Assembly: GCA_038206385.1 (NCBI GenBank) | Contig: JBBRAW010000011.1 | Location: forward strand, 1-54,975 | DNA: 54,975 nt | Direction: 5' to 3' | From: JANXSD01 sp038206385 | GTDB lineage: Bacteria; Bacteroidota; Bacteroidia; AKYH767-A; OLB10 | Shown: one piece after another, positions 9,069 to 17,854 of the stretch | Layout: every line of letters begins with the position of its first letter | Numbering within the stretch: the first letter of the stretch is position 1 | Notes under the pieces: model-generated | What the model was told of the DNA's origin: nothing | The model's input: the letters and a program-made list of their open reading frames with translations, nothing else | The model's database searches: none | Made by a program: the position numbers and the translations under genes

Positions 9069-10004
9069 ATGAGAAAATCTATTTTATTTATTTACTTGAT
9101 ATTGTTTTTGTCGGCTTGTAAAAACGGAAACATTGATCATGATGCATCTGGTATTTTTGAAGCAAATGAGGTAATCGTTTCTTCAGAAGTAAGCGGGAAA
9201 ATATTAAAAATGAATGCTGATGAAGGCGTAGTTTTTACTGCCGGACAAGCTTCTGCACTTATTGACACGACAACGTTATTATTACAAAAGGATCAAGTTG
9301 AAGCAAGTATTAAAGCTTTAAATGAAAAGACGAGTGATCCAGCTCCGTACATACAAGTATTGGAACAACAATTAATAGTTCAGCAATCGCAATTAGCTAC
9401 GGCAGAAAAAGAATTTTTACGCGTTCAAAATTTAATCGTTGCAGATGCTGCAACAGGAAAGCAGTTAGATGATATCAATGCACAGATTGATGTTCTCAAA
9501 AAACAAATGGATGTTACAAAGAAACAAATCATTCAACAACGAACAACATTATCAACACAAAACAGAAGTATCTTAAGTGAGCAAAATCCTCTTGAAATAA
9601 AATCCGATCAAATAAAAGACCAACTTAAAAGAGCAACTGTTAATAGTCCGATAGCTGGTACAGTACTTACAAAATATGCTGAAGCTGGAGAGTTTACAAC
9701 AACGGGGAAGGCATTATACAAAATCGCGGATTTATCGTCGCTAAACTTAAGAGCATACATAACTGGAGAACAATTATCACAGATAAAATTGAATCAAACT
9801 GTAAAGGTGTTTACTGATGATGGTGCTAATAAATACAAAACATATAACGGAACAATTATTTGGATCTCTGATAAAGCAGAATTTACTCCTAAAACAATTC
9901 AAACAAAAGATGAACGAGCGAACCTTGTTTATGCAATAAAAATAAAAGTAAATAACGACGGACTTTTAAAAATAGGAATGTACGCTGAAGTAGGATTTAA
10001 ATAA
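9069..10004 (+). CDS. HlyD-family periplasmic adaptor lipoprotein
   Basis: 311 residues from the ATG at 9069. I prefer this start because it gives a classic lipoprotein signal (MRKSILFIYLILFLSAC, cysteine as lipid site) and avoids overlap with tolC. Residues about 25-60 and 185-225 are the two halves of a biotinyl-lipoyl-like domain (ANEVIVSSEVSGKIL; TVNSPIAGTVLTKYAEAGE), separated by a long coiled-coil hairpin (about 75-180). A beta-barrel domain follows. It should bridge the inner-membrane ABC permeases and the TolC duct; it corresponds to YbhG in the E. coli-type system. Confidence 0.9.
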   Translation: MRKSILFIYLILFLSACKNGNIDHDASGIFEANEVIVSSEVSGKILKMNADEGVVFTAGQASALIDTTTLLLQKDQVEASIKALNEKTSDPAPYIQVLEQQLIVQQSQLATAEKEFLRVQNLIVADAATGKQLDDINAQIDVLKKQMDVTKKQIIQQRTTLSTQNRSILSEQNPLEIKSDQIKDQLKRATVNSPIAGTVLTKYAEAGEFTTTGKALYKIADLSSLNLRAYITGEQLSQIKLNQTVKVFTDDGANKYKTYNGTIIWISDKAEFTPKTIQTKDERANLVYAIKIKVNNDGLLKIGMYAEVGFK

Positions 10005-10027
10005 TTAATATAGAAATAACATCACCA

Positions 10028-10939
10028 TTGATATCGGTACAGGTAAATAGTATTTCAAAAAAATATCTTCAAAACAAAACGGAAGTTCTTGCTTTGGATA
10101 AAATTTCATTTGACGTAACCCAAGGGGAACTCTTTGCTGTTATTGGTCCTGATGGTGCAGGAAAAACATCTTTATTTAGAATCCTTACATCCTTAATTTT
10201 AGCAGAAGAAGGATCTGCAACGGTGGATGGCTTTGATGTAATTACTCAGTACAAAGAAATCCGGAAACGTATTGGATACATGCCGGGGAAATTTTCTTTG
10301 TATCAAGATTTAACTGTGGAGGAAAATTTAAATTTCTTCGCTTCGATTTTTAATACAAGCATTGAAGAAAACTATGATCTGATTAAAGACATATATGATC
10401 AAATAGCACCATTTAAAGATCGCAGAGCTGGAAAACTTTCTGGTGGTATGAAACAAAAATTAGCATTATCATGTGCATTAATACATCGTCCGACAGTATT
10501 GTTTTTAGATGAACCAACAACAGGTGTAGATGCAGTTTCGCGTAAAGAATTTTGGGAAATGTTAAAGAGATTAAAACAACAAGGAATTACGATTCTTGTA
10601 TCTACTCCCTATATGGATGAAGCTACGATGTGTGATCGAGTTGCTTTGTTACAGAAAGGAAAAATTCTAAGCATCGATACACCGGAAAATATTATTAGTC
10701 ACTTTAAAAATAAACTTTGGGCGATTAAATCTAAAGAGATGTATCCGCTTCTTTTAGCGATGCGATCTAATTCATCAATTGAACAATGTTATCCTTTTGG
10801 AGAATTTCATCATGTAATATCGAATAATGAAAAAGAACTTTTATCGATTGCAGAAAAATTTAATGCGGAACTAAAAGTTGTTGCTCCAAATATTGAAGAT
10901 TGTTTCATTGCATTAATGCAAAATAATGCTATTTCATAA
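10028..10939 (+). CDS. ABC exporter ATPase, first half (YbhF N-half type)
   Basis: 303 residues. Walker A is GPDGAGKTS (about residues 40-48), the signature LSGGM is near 136-140, and Walker B VLFLDEPTTGVD follows. The ATPase fold begins almost at residue 3, and no ATG lies upstream in frame, so a TTG start at 10028 is the best choice. The C-terminal ~80 residues are a family-specific extension. The next gene starts one base after this stop codon (TAAATG), implying tight co-translation. In E. coli YbhF and YhiH the two ATPase halves are fused; here they are separate adjacent genes. Confidence 0.9.
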   Translation: MISVQVNSISKKYLQNKTEVLALDKISFDVTQGELFAVIGPDGAGKTSLFRILTSLILAEEGSATVDGFDVITQYKEIRKRIGYMPGKFSLYQDLTVEENLNFFASIFNTSIEENYDLIKDIYDQIAPFKDRRAGKLSGGMKQKLALSCALIHRPTVLFLDEPTTGVDAVSRKEFWEMLKRLKQQGITILVSTPYMDEATMCDRVALLQKGKILSIDTPENIISHFKNKLWAIKSKEMYPLLLAMRSNSSIEQCYPFGEFHHVISNNEKELLSIAEKFNAELKVVAPNIEDCFIALMQNNAIS

Positions 10940-11692
10940 ATGAAAATAGAAACTGAAAAAGTTATTATTGTTAAGGAACTTACTAAATCCTTTGGTGATT
11001 TCATTGCTACAAATGCTATTACGTTTGATGTTTATAAAGGTGAAATTTTCGGCTTCTTAGGGGCAAATGGTGCAGGAAAAACTACAGCCATGCGCATGCT
11101 TTGCGGCTTAAGTAGACCAACATCTGGAGAAGCAAGTGTGGCAGGTTTTGATGTGTATAAGTATCCTGACGAGATTAAAAAAAATATTGGTTATATGAGT
11201 CAGAAATTTTCATTGTATGAGGATTTAACTGTTAAAGAAAATATTAGATTCTATTCAGGCATATATGGATTAAATAAATTGCAACTACTTCAAAAGACTG
11301 CATCGTTACTTGAGCAATTACATCTCAATAATGAAAAAGATACGTTGGTAAAATCGCTTCCATTGGGATGGAAACAAAAGTTAGCATTTTCGATTGCACT
11401 TGTACATAATCCTGCAATTGTATTTTTAGATGAGCCAACAGGAGGTGTGGATCCAATAACAAGAAGAGAATTTTGGGAAATGATTTATCAAGCATCTGCA
11501 AAAGGAACAACAATATTTGTGACTACACACTACATGGATGAAGCGGAATATTGCCATCGTGTTTCAATAATGGTAGATGGAAAAATTGAAGCATTGGACA
11601 CTCCATCTAATTTGAAGATACAACATAATGCAAAAACCATGGACGATGTTTTCTTAATGCTTGCTAGGAAAGCGCAACGTCAAGCTGACTAA
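10940..11692 (+). CDS. ABC exporter ATPase, second half with degenerate signature
   Basis: 250 residues. Walker A is GANGAGKTT (about residues 41-49) and Walker B is IVFLDEPTGGVD. The ABC signature LSGGQ is replaced by LPLGW (just before KQKLAFSIAL). This replacement is known in the second nucleotide-binding domain of YbhF/RbbA-like transporters and suggests an asymmetric dimer with the preceding ATPase, one of its two ATP sites being weak. It abuts that gene directly, and the permease genes follow. Confidence 0.9.
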   Translation: MKIETEKVIIVKELTKSFGDFIATNAITFDVYKGEIFGFLGANGAGKTTAMRMLCGLSRPTSGEASVAGFDVYKYPDEIKKNIGYMSQKFSLYEDLTVKENIRFYSGIYGLNKLQLLQKTASLLEQLHLNNEKDTLVKSLPLGWKQKLAFSIALVHNPAIVFLDEPTGGVDPITRREFWEMIYQASAKGTTIFVTTHYMDEAEYCHRVSIMVDGKIEALDTPSNLKIQHNAKTMDDVFLMLARKAQRQAD

Positions 11693-11705
11693 AAAATTCA
11701 AAAAT

Positions 11706-12812
11706 ATGAAACAATTTTTAGTTTTTGTTAGAAAAGAATGGTATCACATCTTGCGAGATCCCAAGACTTTATTTATTCTTTTCGGAATGCCCATTGTTCA
11801 GATAACGATATTTGGTTTTGCGTTAACCAACGAGGTGAAAAATGCCAAAATAGCAATCTTAGATCCATCAAAAGATATTGCAACTACAACTCTTATAAAT
11901 AGAATTGATGCAAGCAAATATTTTGAAGTAAAAAATTATTTAGTATCAAATAAAGAACTTGAAAATTACTTTGAAGAAGGGAAAATTAAATTAGCCATCA
12001 TTTTTCCACAGAACTTTAATCAATCATTATCACATACGAATACAACACAAATTCAAATTATTGCCGATGCTTCTGATCCTAATACAGCAACTATTTTAAC
12101 AAACTATGCATCAGCGATTATACAAGATTGGCAAAATGATTTGAATAAAAATCGTAAGCTACCGTATAGTATTCATGCAGAAATTAGAATGCTTTATAAC
12201 CCTGAACTTAAAGGCGCCTTTAACTTTGTTCCAGGTGTGATGGCAATGGTATTAATGCTTGTAAGTACACTGATGACTTCTATTGCAATTGTGCGCGAAA
12301 AAGAATTGGGAATGATGGAAGTACTATTAGTTTCTCCTTTAAAACCGATTACAATTATACTTGCCAAAACAATTCCATATCTTCTATTATCTCTTGTAAA
12401 TATTGTTAGTATTTTATTACTAAGTGTATTCGCTTTGGATCTTCCGATTCAAGGAAGCATACCGTTGCTCGTTGGATTAAGTTTACTTTTTACAATTACA
12501 TCGTTGTCACTTGGAATATTAATTTCTTCTGTAACAAATAGTCAGCAAGTTGCGATGTTAATTTCTTTGATGGGATTGTTTTTACCTACGCTCATGCTTA
12601 GTGGATTCATGTTTCCAATAGAAAATATGCCTTTGCCGCTGAAATTGTTATCTAACCTTGTTCCTGCTAAATGGTATTACTTCATCATAAAAGCAGTAAT
12701 GATAAAAGGATTAGGAATTCAATCTATTTGGAAAGAGACCTGTATACTTTTAAGTATGACTATTTTACTTCTCATTATTAGTATTAAGAAATATAAAGTT
12801 CGACTTTCATAA
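11706..12812 (+). CDS. ABC-2 type permease (YbhS/YbhR-like), first
   Basis: 368 residues from the ATG at 11706, the first methionine after the previous gene's stop and at the natural start MKQFLVFVRKEW. One N-terminal membrane segment (about 20-40) is followed by a ~150-residue extracytoplasmic domain and five C-terminal membrane helices, the ABC-2 layout. The motif REKELGMMEVLLVSPLKP between helices 2 and 3 is the coupling region typical of this family. It probably pairs with the next permease as a heterodimer. Substrate unknown; relatives export cations, drugs or cell-surface compounds. Confidence 0.9.
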   Translation: MKQFLVFVRKEWYHILRDPKTLFILFGMPIVQITIFGFALTNEVKNAKIAILDPSKDIATTTLINRIDASKYFEVKNYLVSNKELENYFEEGKIKLAIIFPQNFNQSLSHTNTTQIQIIADASDPNTATILTNYASAIIQDWQNDLNKNRKLPYSIHAEIRMLYNPELKGAFNFVPGVMAMVLMLVSTLMTSIAIVREKELGMMEVLLVSPLKPITIILAKTIPYLLLSLVNIVSILLLSVFALDLPIQGSIPLLVGLSLLFTITSLSLGILISSVTNSQQVAMLISLMGLFLPTLMLSGFMFPIENMPLPLKLLSNLVPAKWYYFIIKAVMIKGLGIQSIWKETCILLSMTILLLIISIKKYKVRLS

Positions 12813-12820
12813 TTAGCAAC

Positions 12821-13939
12821 ATGAAAATTTTAAGATACTTATTAGAAAAAGAATTTCGACAGATATTTCGTGATCCATCCATACTTCGGATGATTTTTAT
12901 GATGCCTATAATTCAATTAATCATTTTACCTCAAGCTGCAAATTACGAGGTAAAAAATGTAAAGATTGCAATTGTAGATCATGATCATTCTACTTATTCA
13001 GTAAGTATGATTCATAAGATAACTGCATCAGGTTATTTCATCTTAACAGGAATAAATGATTCACATCAAGATGCGATGAAATTAGTAGAACGTGATAATG
13101 CTGACATCATTCTTGAAATTCCTTCACACTTCGAAAAAGATCTTGTTAAAGAAAGTGAAGCAGAAGTACTCATGTCGGTGAATGCAATTAATGGAATGCG
13201 TGCAAATTTAGGAGCCTCATATCTCTCTGAAATTCTTCGTGATTATAATCAAGATGTTCGATTAAAATGGTTGCAATTACCTCGATTCGATGAAATTAAA
13301 AGATTAAATATTACCTCGACAAATTGGTACAATCCGCACATGAATTATAAATTATTTATGGTTCCAGGAATTTTAGTAATACTTTTAACAATGGTTGGTG
13401 CTTTTCTAACAGCTTTAAATATTGTTAAGGAAAAAGAAATTGGTACCATCGAACAGATTAACGTAACACCAATAAAAAAATATCATTTTATTTTAGGAAA
13501 ATTAATTCCTTTTTGGGTGATGGGAATGTTCGTTCTTTCATTAGGATTGCTTGTGGCAAGAGTAATTTATGGCGTGATTCCTTTAGGAAATATTGGGTTA
13601 CTTTATCTTTTTTCTGGATGTTATTTGATAGCAGTTTTAGGATTAGGATTATTGATCTCTACAATTTCACAAACGCAACAACAAGCGATGCTATTAGCAT
13701 TTTTCTTAATGATGATTTTTATAATGATGTCGGGATTATATACATCAATTGATAGCATGCCATATTGGGCGCAGGTGGTGACGTGGTTCAATCCTGTATC
13801 TTATTTTATTGAAGTAGTGCGTATGATTGTTTTGAAAGGAAGCACCTTTCGTGATATTCGATTTAATTTAGGTATTATTTTAATTTTTGCGATTGTATTA
13901 AATGCATGGGCGGTTTTCAGTTATAAGAAGCGGAGTTAA
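12821..13939 (+). CDS. ABC-2 type permease (YbhS/YbhR-like), second
   Basis: 372 residues, paralogous to the preceding permease: same N-terminal anchor (LEKEFRQIFRDPS), periplasmic loop and five-helix C-terminal bundle, with KEKEIGTIEQINVTPIKK as the coupling segment. It is 8 bp downstream of its partner and is the last gene of the tetR-tolC-hlyD-ABC-ABC-permease-permease operon. The set makes a complete tripartite pump. Confidence 0.9.
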   Translation: MKILRYLLEKEFRQIFRDPSILRMIFMMPIIQLIILPQAANYEVKNVKIAIVDHDHSTYSVSMIHKITASGYFILTGINDSHQDAMKLVERDNADIILEIPSHFEKDLVKESEAEVLMSVNAINGMRANLGASYLSEILRDYNQDVRLKWLQLPRFDEIKRLNITSTNWYNPHMNYKLFMVPGILVILLTMVGAFLTALNIVKEKEIGTIEQINVTPIKKYHFILGKLIPFWVMGMFVLSLGLLVARVIYGVIPLGNIGLLYLFSGCYLIAVLGLGLLISTISQTQQQAMLLAFFLMMIFIMMSGLYTSIDSMPYWAQVVTWFNPVSYFIEVVRMIVLKGSTFRDIRFNLGIILIFAIVLNAWAVFSYKKRS

Positions 13940-13959
13940 AATTCTTCGATAATCTTGAG

Positions 13960-13967
13960 TATTTTTG
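13960..13967 (+). promoter_or_regulatory. -7 box candidate (TATTTTTG) of xseAB
   Basis: Matches the Bacteroidota -7 consensus TAnnTTTG exactly and lies 16 bp before the xseA ATG, downstream of the exporter operon. I see no convincing -33 TTG at the right distance. Confidence 0.4.
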
Positions 13968-13983
13968 TGAAACAATTTTACAA

Positions 13984-15378
13984 ATGTCATCTCCAGAATC
14001 TATCCTTACGCTTTCGGCTCTTGCTCGTCAAATCAGTGCTGCGGTACGTCATATTTTTGGACAAGAGCGATTTTGGGTAGTAGCAGAAGTTATTGGATTA
14101 AAAGTAAGTCGAGGGCATTGTTATTTGCAATTGGCAGAAAAGGATGAAATAAATATTACACCCAAAGCAGAATTTAGAGGGATAATATGGGCTTCTGCTT
14201 TTGAAAAATTACATGAGCGTTTTGTTCAAGAAACTGGTGGACCTTTACGTGAGCAATTACAGATTCTTATTTGTGTTGAAGTACAATTTCATGAGCGATA
14301 TGGATTAAGTCTTATTGTGCATGATTTAGATCCATTTTATACACTTGGTCAGCTTGAACTCGAGCGACGAAAAACGATTGAGCGATTAAAGAAAGAAGGA
14401 ATATTTGAATTAAATCGTAATCGAAAACTTCCTGATGTGATTCAGAAAATCGCTGTTATATCTGCAGAAGATTCACGTGGCTATGAAGATTTTATAAAGC
14501 GATTAGTGGAAAATAATTTTGGATATCATTTCAAAGTAAAGTTATTTCCTTCCTTATTGCAAGGTGATTTAGCTGCTGCTGATATCATCGCTAAGCTGAT
14601 TGAAATTTATGAGCAATTAATTGTTGAGGAGTTTGATGCAGTTTTAATTGTTCGTGGTGGTGGTGGTGCATCTAGTTTGGGTTGCTTTAATGATTACAAT
14701 TTATCACGAGCTGTTGCTAGATTTCCTTTGCCCATCATCACGGGAATTGGACATTCGGCAAACCAGAGTATTGTGGATGAAGTTGCAAATATCGCTGTTA
14801 TAACTCCTACTGATGCGGCAGTATTTTTAGTGAATCATAATGTAAATTTTGAATCAGGAATAATTTCTCTTTGGCAAGAGATGGAAGAATTAATTACGGA
14901 ACAAATTGATTCGGAAAAACTATTTTTGAATGACGCAGAATATCTTTTATCATCAAATTCAAAAGCTGCATTAAAAAATGAACAACAATTATTGGATTAT
15001 ACTTTGTTAAATTTTCGAACGAATGTAAGTAGCAAAATAAATCAAGAACTATCCGAATTAAAATTTATCATTCATAAAATATCATCTACAGGAAATTATA
15101 TTACAGATAGTCAAGCGAGAGAATTAAAATTAAACCAACAAGGTCTCTTGCGGTTATCAAAAACCACAACAAATTCAGAGGATGAGTTATTCAAATCAAT
15201 AGAAAATAAAATTCGAATTTTAGATCCATTAAATGTATTAAAAAGAGGATATTCGTATACATTAAAAGATGATCAATTGATTACAGATATATCTGCATTA
15301 GCAAAGGGAGATAACATCAAAACAGTTTTTGCAAAAGGAGAATTAAATAGTACAATTACAACAATAAAAAATGGCTGA
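13984..15378 (+). CDS. xseA: Exodeoxyribonuclease VII large subunit
   Basis: 464 residues. The N-terminal OB-fold (about 10-125) binds single-stranded DNA. The catalytic core carries IAVISAEDSRGYEDF, a glycine-rich VRGGGGASSLGCFND and PIITGIGHSANQSIVDEVAN, followed by TPTDAA; these correspond to the family's conserved motifs, although the usual RGGGSxEDL is altered to GGGGASSLG. A long helical region (300-400) is expected for binding XseB. The enzyme degrades single-stranded DNA to oligonucleotides in repair. The xseB gene overlaps its end by 8 bp, the usual translational coupling. Confidence 0.93.
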   Translation: MSSPESILTLSALARQISAAVRHIFGQERFWVVAEVIGLKVSRGHCYLQLAEKDEINITPKAEFRGIIWASAFEKLHERFVQETGGPLREQLQILICVEVQFHERYGLSLIVHDLDPFYTLGQLELERRKTIERLKKEGIFELNRNRKLPDVIQKIAVISAEDSRGYEDFIKRLVENNFGYHFKVKLFPSLLQGDLAAADIIAKLIEIYEQLIVEEFDAVLIVRGGGGASSLGCFNDYNLSRAVARFPLPIITGIGHSANQSIVDEVANIAVITPTDAAVFLVNHNVNFESGIISLWQEMEELITEQIDSEKLFLNDAEYLLSSNSKAALKNEQQLLDYTLLNFRTNVSSKINQELSELKFIIHKISSTGNYITDSQARELKLNQQGLLRLSKTTTNSEDELFKSIENKIRILDPLNVLKRGYSYTLKDDQLITDISALAKGDNIKTVFAKGELNSTITTIKNG

Positions 15379-15580
15379 AAAATTTAATTACGAAAAATCT
15401 AAAGCAGAACTCGAGCAAATACTAGAAGAACTCGAACACGGTGAAGCGAGTATTGACACTCTTGCAAAACATGTAAAGCGTGCAAGCGAATTAATTCGTT
15501 TATGCAGAGAAAAACTTCGTCAAACAGATCAAGAGGTTCAAAATATTTTGAAAGATGTAGATAAAGAAGAACCTCGATAA
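15371..15580 (+). CDS. xseB: Exodeoxyribonuclease VII small subunit
   Basis: A 69-residue helical hairpin protein with the family pattern FNYEKSKAELEQILEELEHG ... SIDTLAKHVKRASELIRLCREKLRQTDQEV. Several copies bind the XseA helical region. It overlaps xseA by 8 bp in a different frame. Confidence 0.93.
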   Translation: MAEKFNYEKSKAELEQILEELEHGEASIDTLAKHVKRASELIRLCREKLRQTDQEVQNILKDVDKEEPR

Positions 15581-15596
15581 ATGAATGAGGTTCTTC
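15566..15596. terminator. Probable bidirectional terminator between xseB and the META-domain gene
   Basis: A perfect 10-bp stem (GAAGAACCTC/GAGGTTCTTC, loop 11) overlaps the xseB stop codon. The minus-strand side continues into a T-rich stretch; the plus-strand tail is weaker. It lies between two convergent genes. Confidence 0.6.
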
Positions 15597-15620
15597 AAAT
15601 TACTTTCTTACAAAAGAAAT

Positions 15621-16076
15621 TTATTTAACATTAACTGCGTCAAATTTTGCAAGTTGATTTAAGTCGTTGAACAGAATTAAACTTTCTTTATCAATATCAC
15701 CTTCACGTTTCTTTTTTAATTCATAACGATTTGCTTTTGATAGCATCAAAAAATATTCGGACTCTGTATCCATATTCGGACAAGCCATTTCAGTGGTTGC
15801 CATCTTATGAATATTTATCATCTCATCTTGAACAGTGTACATTCCGTTCATCGAATTGCAATTTCCGCTACCACCGAAAGTATTGTCCTTTGTATCAAAC
15901 AATATAAATAGTTCCTTGCCATCAGAAGTTGGAGTAATCGCTTTCCCATTCATTTCACGTAAAACCCATCTCTTATTTTCTAATGCTAGATTTCGTCCGA
16001 ATGGTTGTGATTGACGAGGCTTGCATGAATAGACAGAAAGCATTATTAGAAGAAAGTACAGATATCGTTTTCGCAT
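15621..16076 (-). CDS. META-domain lipoprotein (HslJ-like)
   Basis: 151 residues with a lipoprotein signal (LLIMLSVYSC, cysteine about residue 18). The rest is one META domain: WVLREMNGKAI near the start, then FGGSGNCNSMNGMYTV and the TTEMACPNMDTESEYF segment, both diagnostic. The DUF306/META family includes E. coli HslJ, a heat-shock outer-membrane protein linked to novobiocin resistance; the function here is not known. It is a monocistronic gene convergent with xseAB. An exact -7 box (TATATTTG, 16134-16141 on the minus strand) lies about 58 bp upstream. Confidence 0.85.
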   Translation of the reverse strand: MRKRYLYFLLIMLSVYSCKPRQSQPFGRNLALENKRWVLREMNGKAITPTSDGKELFILFDTKDNTFGGSGNCNSMNGMYTVQDEMINIHKMATTEMACPNMDTESEYFLMLSKANRYELKKKREGDIDKESLILFNDLNQLAKFDAVNVK

Positions 16077-16133
16077 AATATTGTGATTGTCAGTTTAAGT
16101 ATAATTTAATAAACGTTTCTAACTAATTCTTCA

Positions 16134-16141
16134 CAAATATA
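16134..16141 (-). promoter_or_regulatory. -7 box candidate (TATATTTG) of the META-domain gene
   Basis: Exact TAnnTTTG match on the minus strand in the divergent spacer upstream of the lipoprotein gene; no clear -33 element. Confidence 0.35.
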
Positions 16142-16247
16142 ATCTTATCCTTTATGAATATGAATTGAAGAAAAGATGAATTGTATCAGCTTCATTAGGA
16201 AATCTATGATCAAATAATTATCATTGACATACTAAAAAACATCTACC

Positions 16248-16712
16248 ATGAAAAAGATCCTCCTTATTTTTATTCTTTTAGTAAGCGTTCAAATTACAGG
16301 TTTTGCGCAGAAACATAAAAAAACAACCGTTCCAACTCTTAGTGAGGAATCAATAACTGCGACTAATAAAATTATCACTGACTTCACAAGCCATCTCAAC
16401 CAAAACGTTTACGGTAAGAAATGGTCGAAAGTTAAAGACGATTGGACAAAAAAATTAGGCCTTGCAAACACTGCTGAAGGCTTTGGTAAAGCGATTCAGA
16501 TGCTTGCAAAAAATATCAATAATGACACTTACAAAGATTCATGGGACGGTATTCGATCATCTTGGCAGGATAAAGCAGAAAAAGTTAAAAGTTTAAAACA
16601 GATTGGGACGTTGTTAAAGCAATTAGAAAGCCACTTAAAACCAACAGCTTACGACGAAGCCTGGGCTCCTATGCGTGATGCATGGATTGCTAGTCTTGCC
16701 ACACTTAAATAA
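16248..16712 (+). CDS. Small exported protein with three 40-residue W-x6-W repeats
   Basis: 154 residues; a clear signal peptide (1-20, ending TGFAQ). The mature part consists of three repeats with an exact 40-residue period, each carrying Y-x3-W-x6-W: Y55/W59/W66, Y95/W99/W106 and Y135/W139/W146. Each is preceded by an amphipathic helix (e.g. IITDFTSHL, AIQMLAKNI, TLLKQLESHL). I do not recognise the family. The regular helical repeats suggest a small periplasmic helical bundle. A DUF937-like gene follows after 39 bp in the same direction and may be co-transcribed. Confidence 0.8.
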   Translation: MKKILLIFILLVSVQITGFAQKHKKTTVPTLSEESITATNKIITDFTSHLNQNVYGKKWSKVKDDWTKKLGLANTAEGFGKAIQMLAKNINNDTYKDSWDGIRSSWQDKAEKVKSLKQIGTLLKQLESHLKPTAYDEAWAPMRDAWIASLATLK

Positions 16713-16751
16713 TTACATTGATTGTTCTATCATTGAAAAAATAATAAAATC

Positions 16752-17201
16752 ATGTTTGAAAATCTTCTCAACTTAGTAAAAGAAAATGCGGGTGAAGCAA
16801 TTATAAATAATCCTTCAATCCCCAATGAAAAAAATAATGAGGCCATATCGGAAACCACAAACGGAATTATGGATGGCTTAAAAGAGCAACTTGCTGGAGG
16901 AAATCTTGCAGGAATTAGTAATCTGTTTAGTAGTGGAAATATTGCTGGAAATCCAATTGTTGGACAAATTTCACAAATGGTAACGTCTAAACTTTCTCAA
17001 AAATTCGGATTAGATGCTAATGCTTCTGGCAATATTGTTTCTAGTATAATCCCAAAAGTAATGGAGCAGTTCGTTCACAAAACAAATGATCCTAATGATC
17101 AATCGTTCAACATGGATGGTATCATGGCATCATTATCTAGTCAATCAGGAGGATTAGGAGGAATGGTAGATTCATTAAAGGGAATGTTTGGAGGAAATTA
17201 A
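16752..17201 (+). CDS. DUF937-like small protein
   Basis: 149 residues, no signal peptide. Rich in Gly, Ser, Asn and Met with pseudo-repeats (GGNLAGISNLFSSGN, LGGMVDSLKGMFGGN). The middle (VGQISQMVTSKLSQKFGL ... VSSIIPKVMEQFV) is the helical core seen in DUF937/YidB-like proteins. Function unknown. It follows the W-repeat protein by 39 bp and is closed by a strong terminator. Confidence 0.7.
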   Translation: MFENLLNLVKENAGEAIINNPSIPNEKNNEAISETTNGIMDGLKEQLAGGNLAGISNLFSSGNIAGNPIVGQISQMVTSKLSQKFGLDANASGNIVSSIIPKVMEQFVHKTNDPNDQSFNMDGIMASLSSQSGGLGGMVDSLKGMFGGN

Positions 17202-17214
17202 TTATTCGTAATTT

Positions 17215-17251
17215 AAAATGGTGTAGCAAATTATTCGCTACACCATTTTTT
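17215..17251 (+). terminator. Rho-independent terminator
   Basis: Stem TGGTGTAGC (17219-17227) / GCTACACCA (17237-17245), nine perfect pairs, loop of nine, followed by TTTTTT. It is preceded by AAAA, so it could also act on the other strand. Confidence 0.85.
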
Positions 17252-17361
17252 CACTTTGCTCAATCGTATAGTAACATTAAAACTTAATACTACACTAAAC
17301 ATTTTATAGGTTTTAGCGTTATGGTTTTGTTAGGTTTTCTTAATTTTACCTTACATCAAAA

Positions 17362-17838
17362 ATGAATATTGCAATTAACATTTCGGCTCTTATCATCACC
17401 TTCTTCTTTATGGAGTTTGTGGCTTGGTTCACGCATAAATATGTGATGCATGGATTATTGTGGATGCTTCACAAAGATCATCACCAAACGGAACCAGGAT
17501 TCTTCGAAAAAAATGATGCATTCTTTTTAATATTTGCAGTACCAAGTATGGTTTTAATTATGCTTGGTGTTTTAAATGGAAATGATATTCGATTATTTAT
17601 TGGTGCTGGAATTGCACTTTATGGATTTGCTTATTTCTTTGTACATGATATTTTTATTCATCAACGCTTTAAACTTTTCAGGAAGAGTGAAAACATTTAC
17701 ATGCGTGCAATCCGTAAAGCACATAAAATGCATCACAAACATTTAGGGAAAGAAGAAGGAGAATGTTTTGGAATGTTACTTGTCCCTTTTCGATATTACA
17801 AAGAAGCAAAAGCATCTATTGATTTACAAGAACGCTAA
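17362..17838 (+). CDS. crtZ: Beta-carotene hydroxylase-like membrane di-iron enzyme
   Basis: 158 residues with four membrane segments. All four histidine motifs of CrtZ/fatty-acid hydroxylases are present: HKYVMH and HKDHH near the N-terminus, HDIFIH in the middle and HKMHH near the C-terminus. Size and motif spacing match bacterial CrtZ, which hydroxylates beta-carotene to zeaxanthin, a yellow pigment common in this phylum. No other carotenoid gene is in the window, so the pathway assignment rests on the protein alone; another C-4/sterol-type hydroxylase is less likely. Confidence 0.85.
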   Translation: MNIAINISALIITFFFMEFVAWFTHKYVMHGLLWMLHKDHHQTEPGFFEKNDAFFLIFAVPSMVLIMLGVLNGNDIRLFIGAGIALYGFAYFFVHDIFIHQRFKLFRKSENIYMRAIRKAHKMHHKHLGKEEGECFGMLLVPFRYYKEAKASIDLQER

Positions 17839-17854
17839 TTATTTTAAAAAAATA

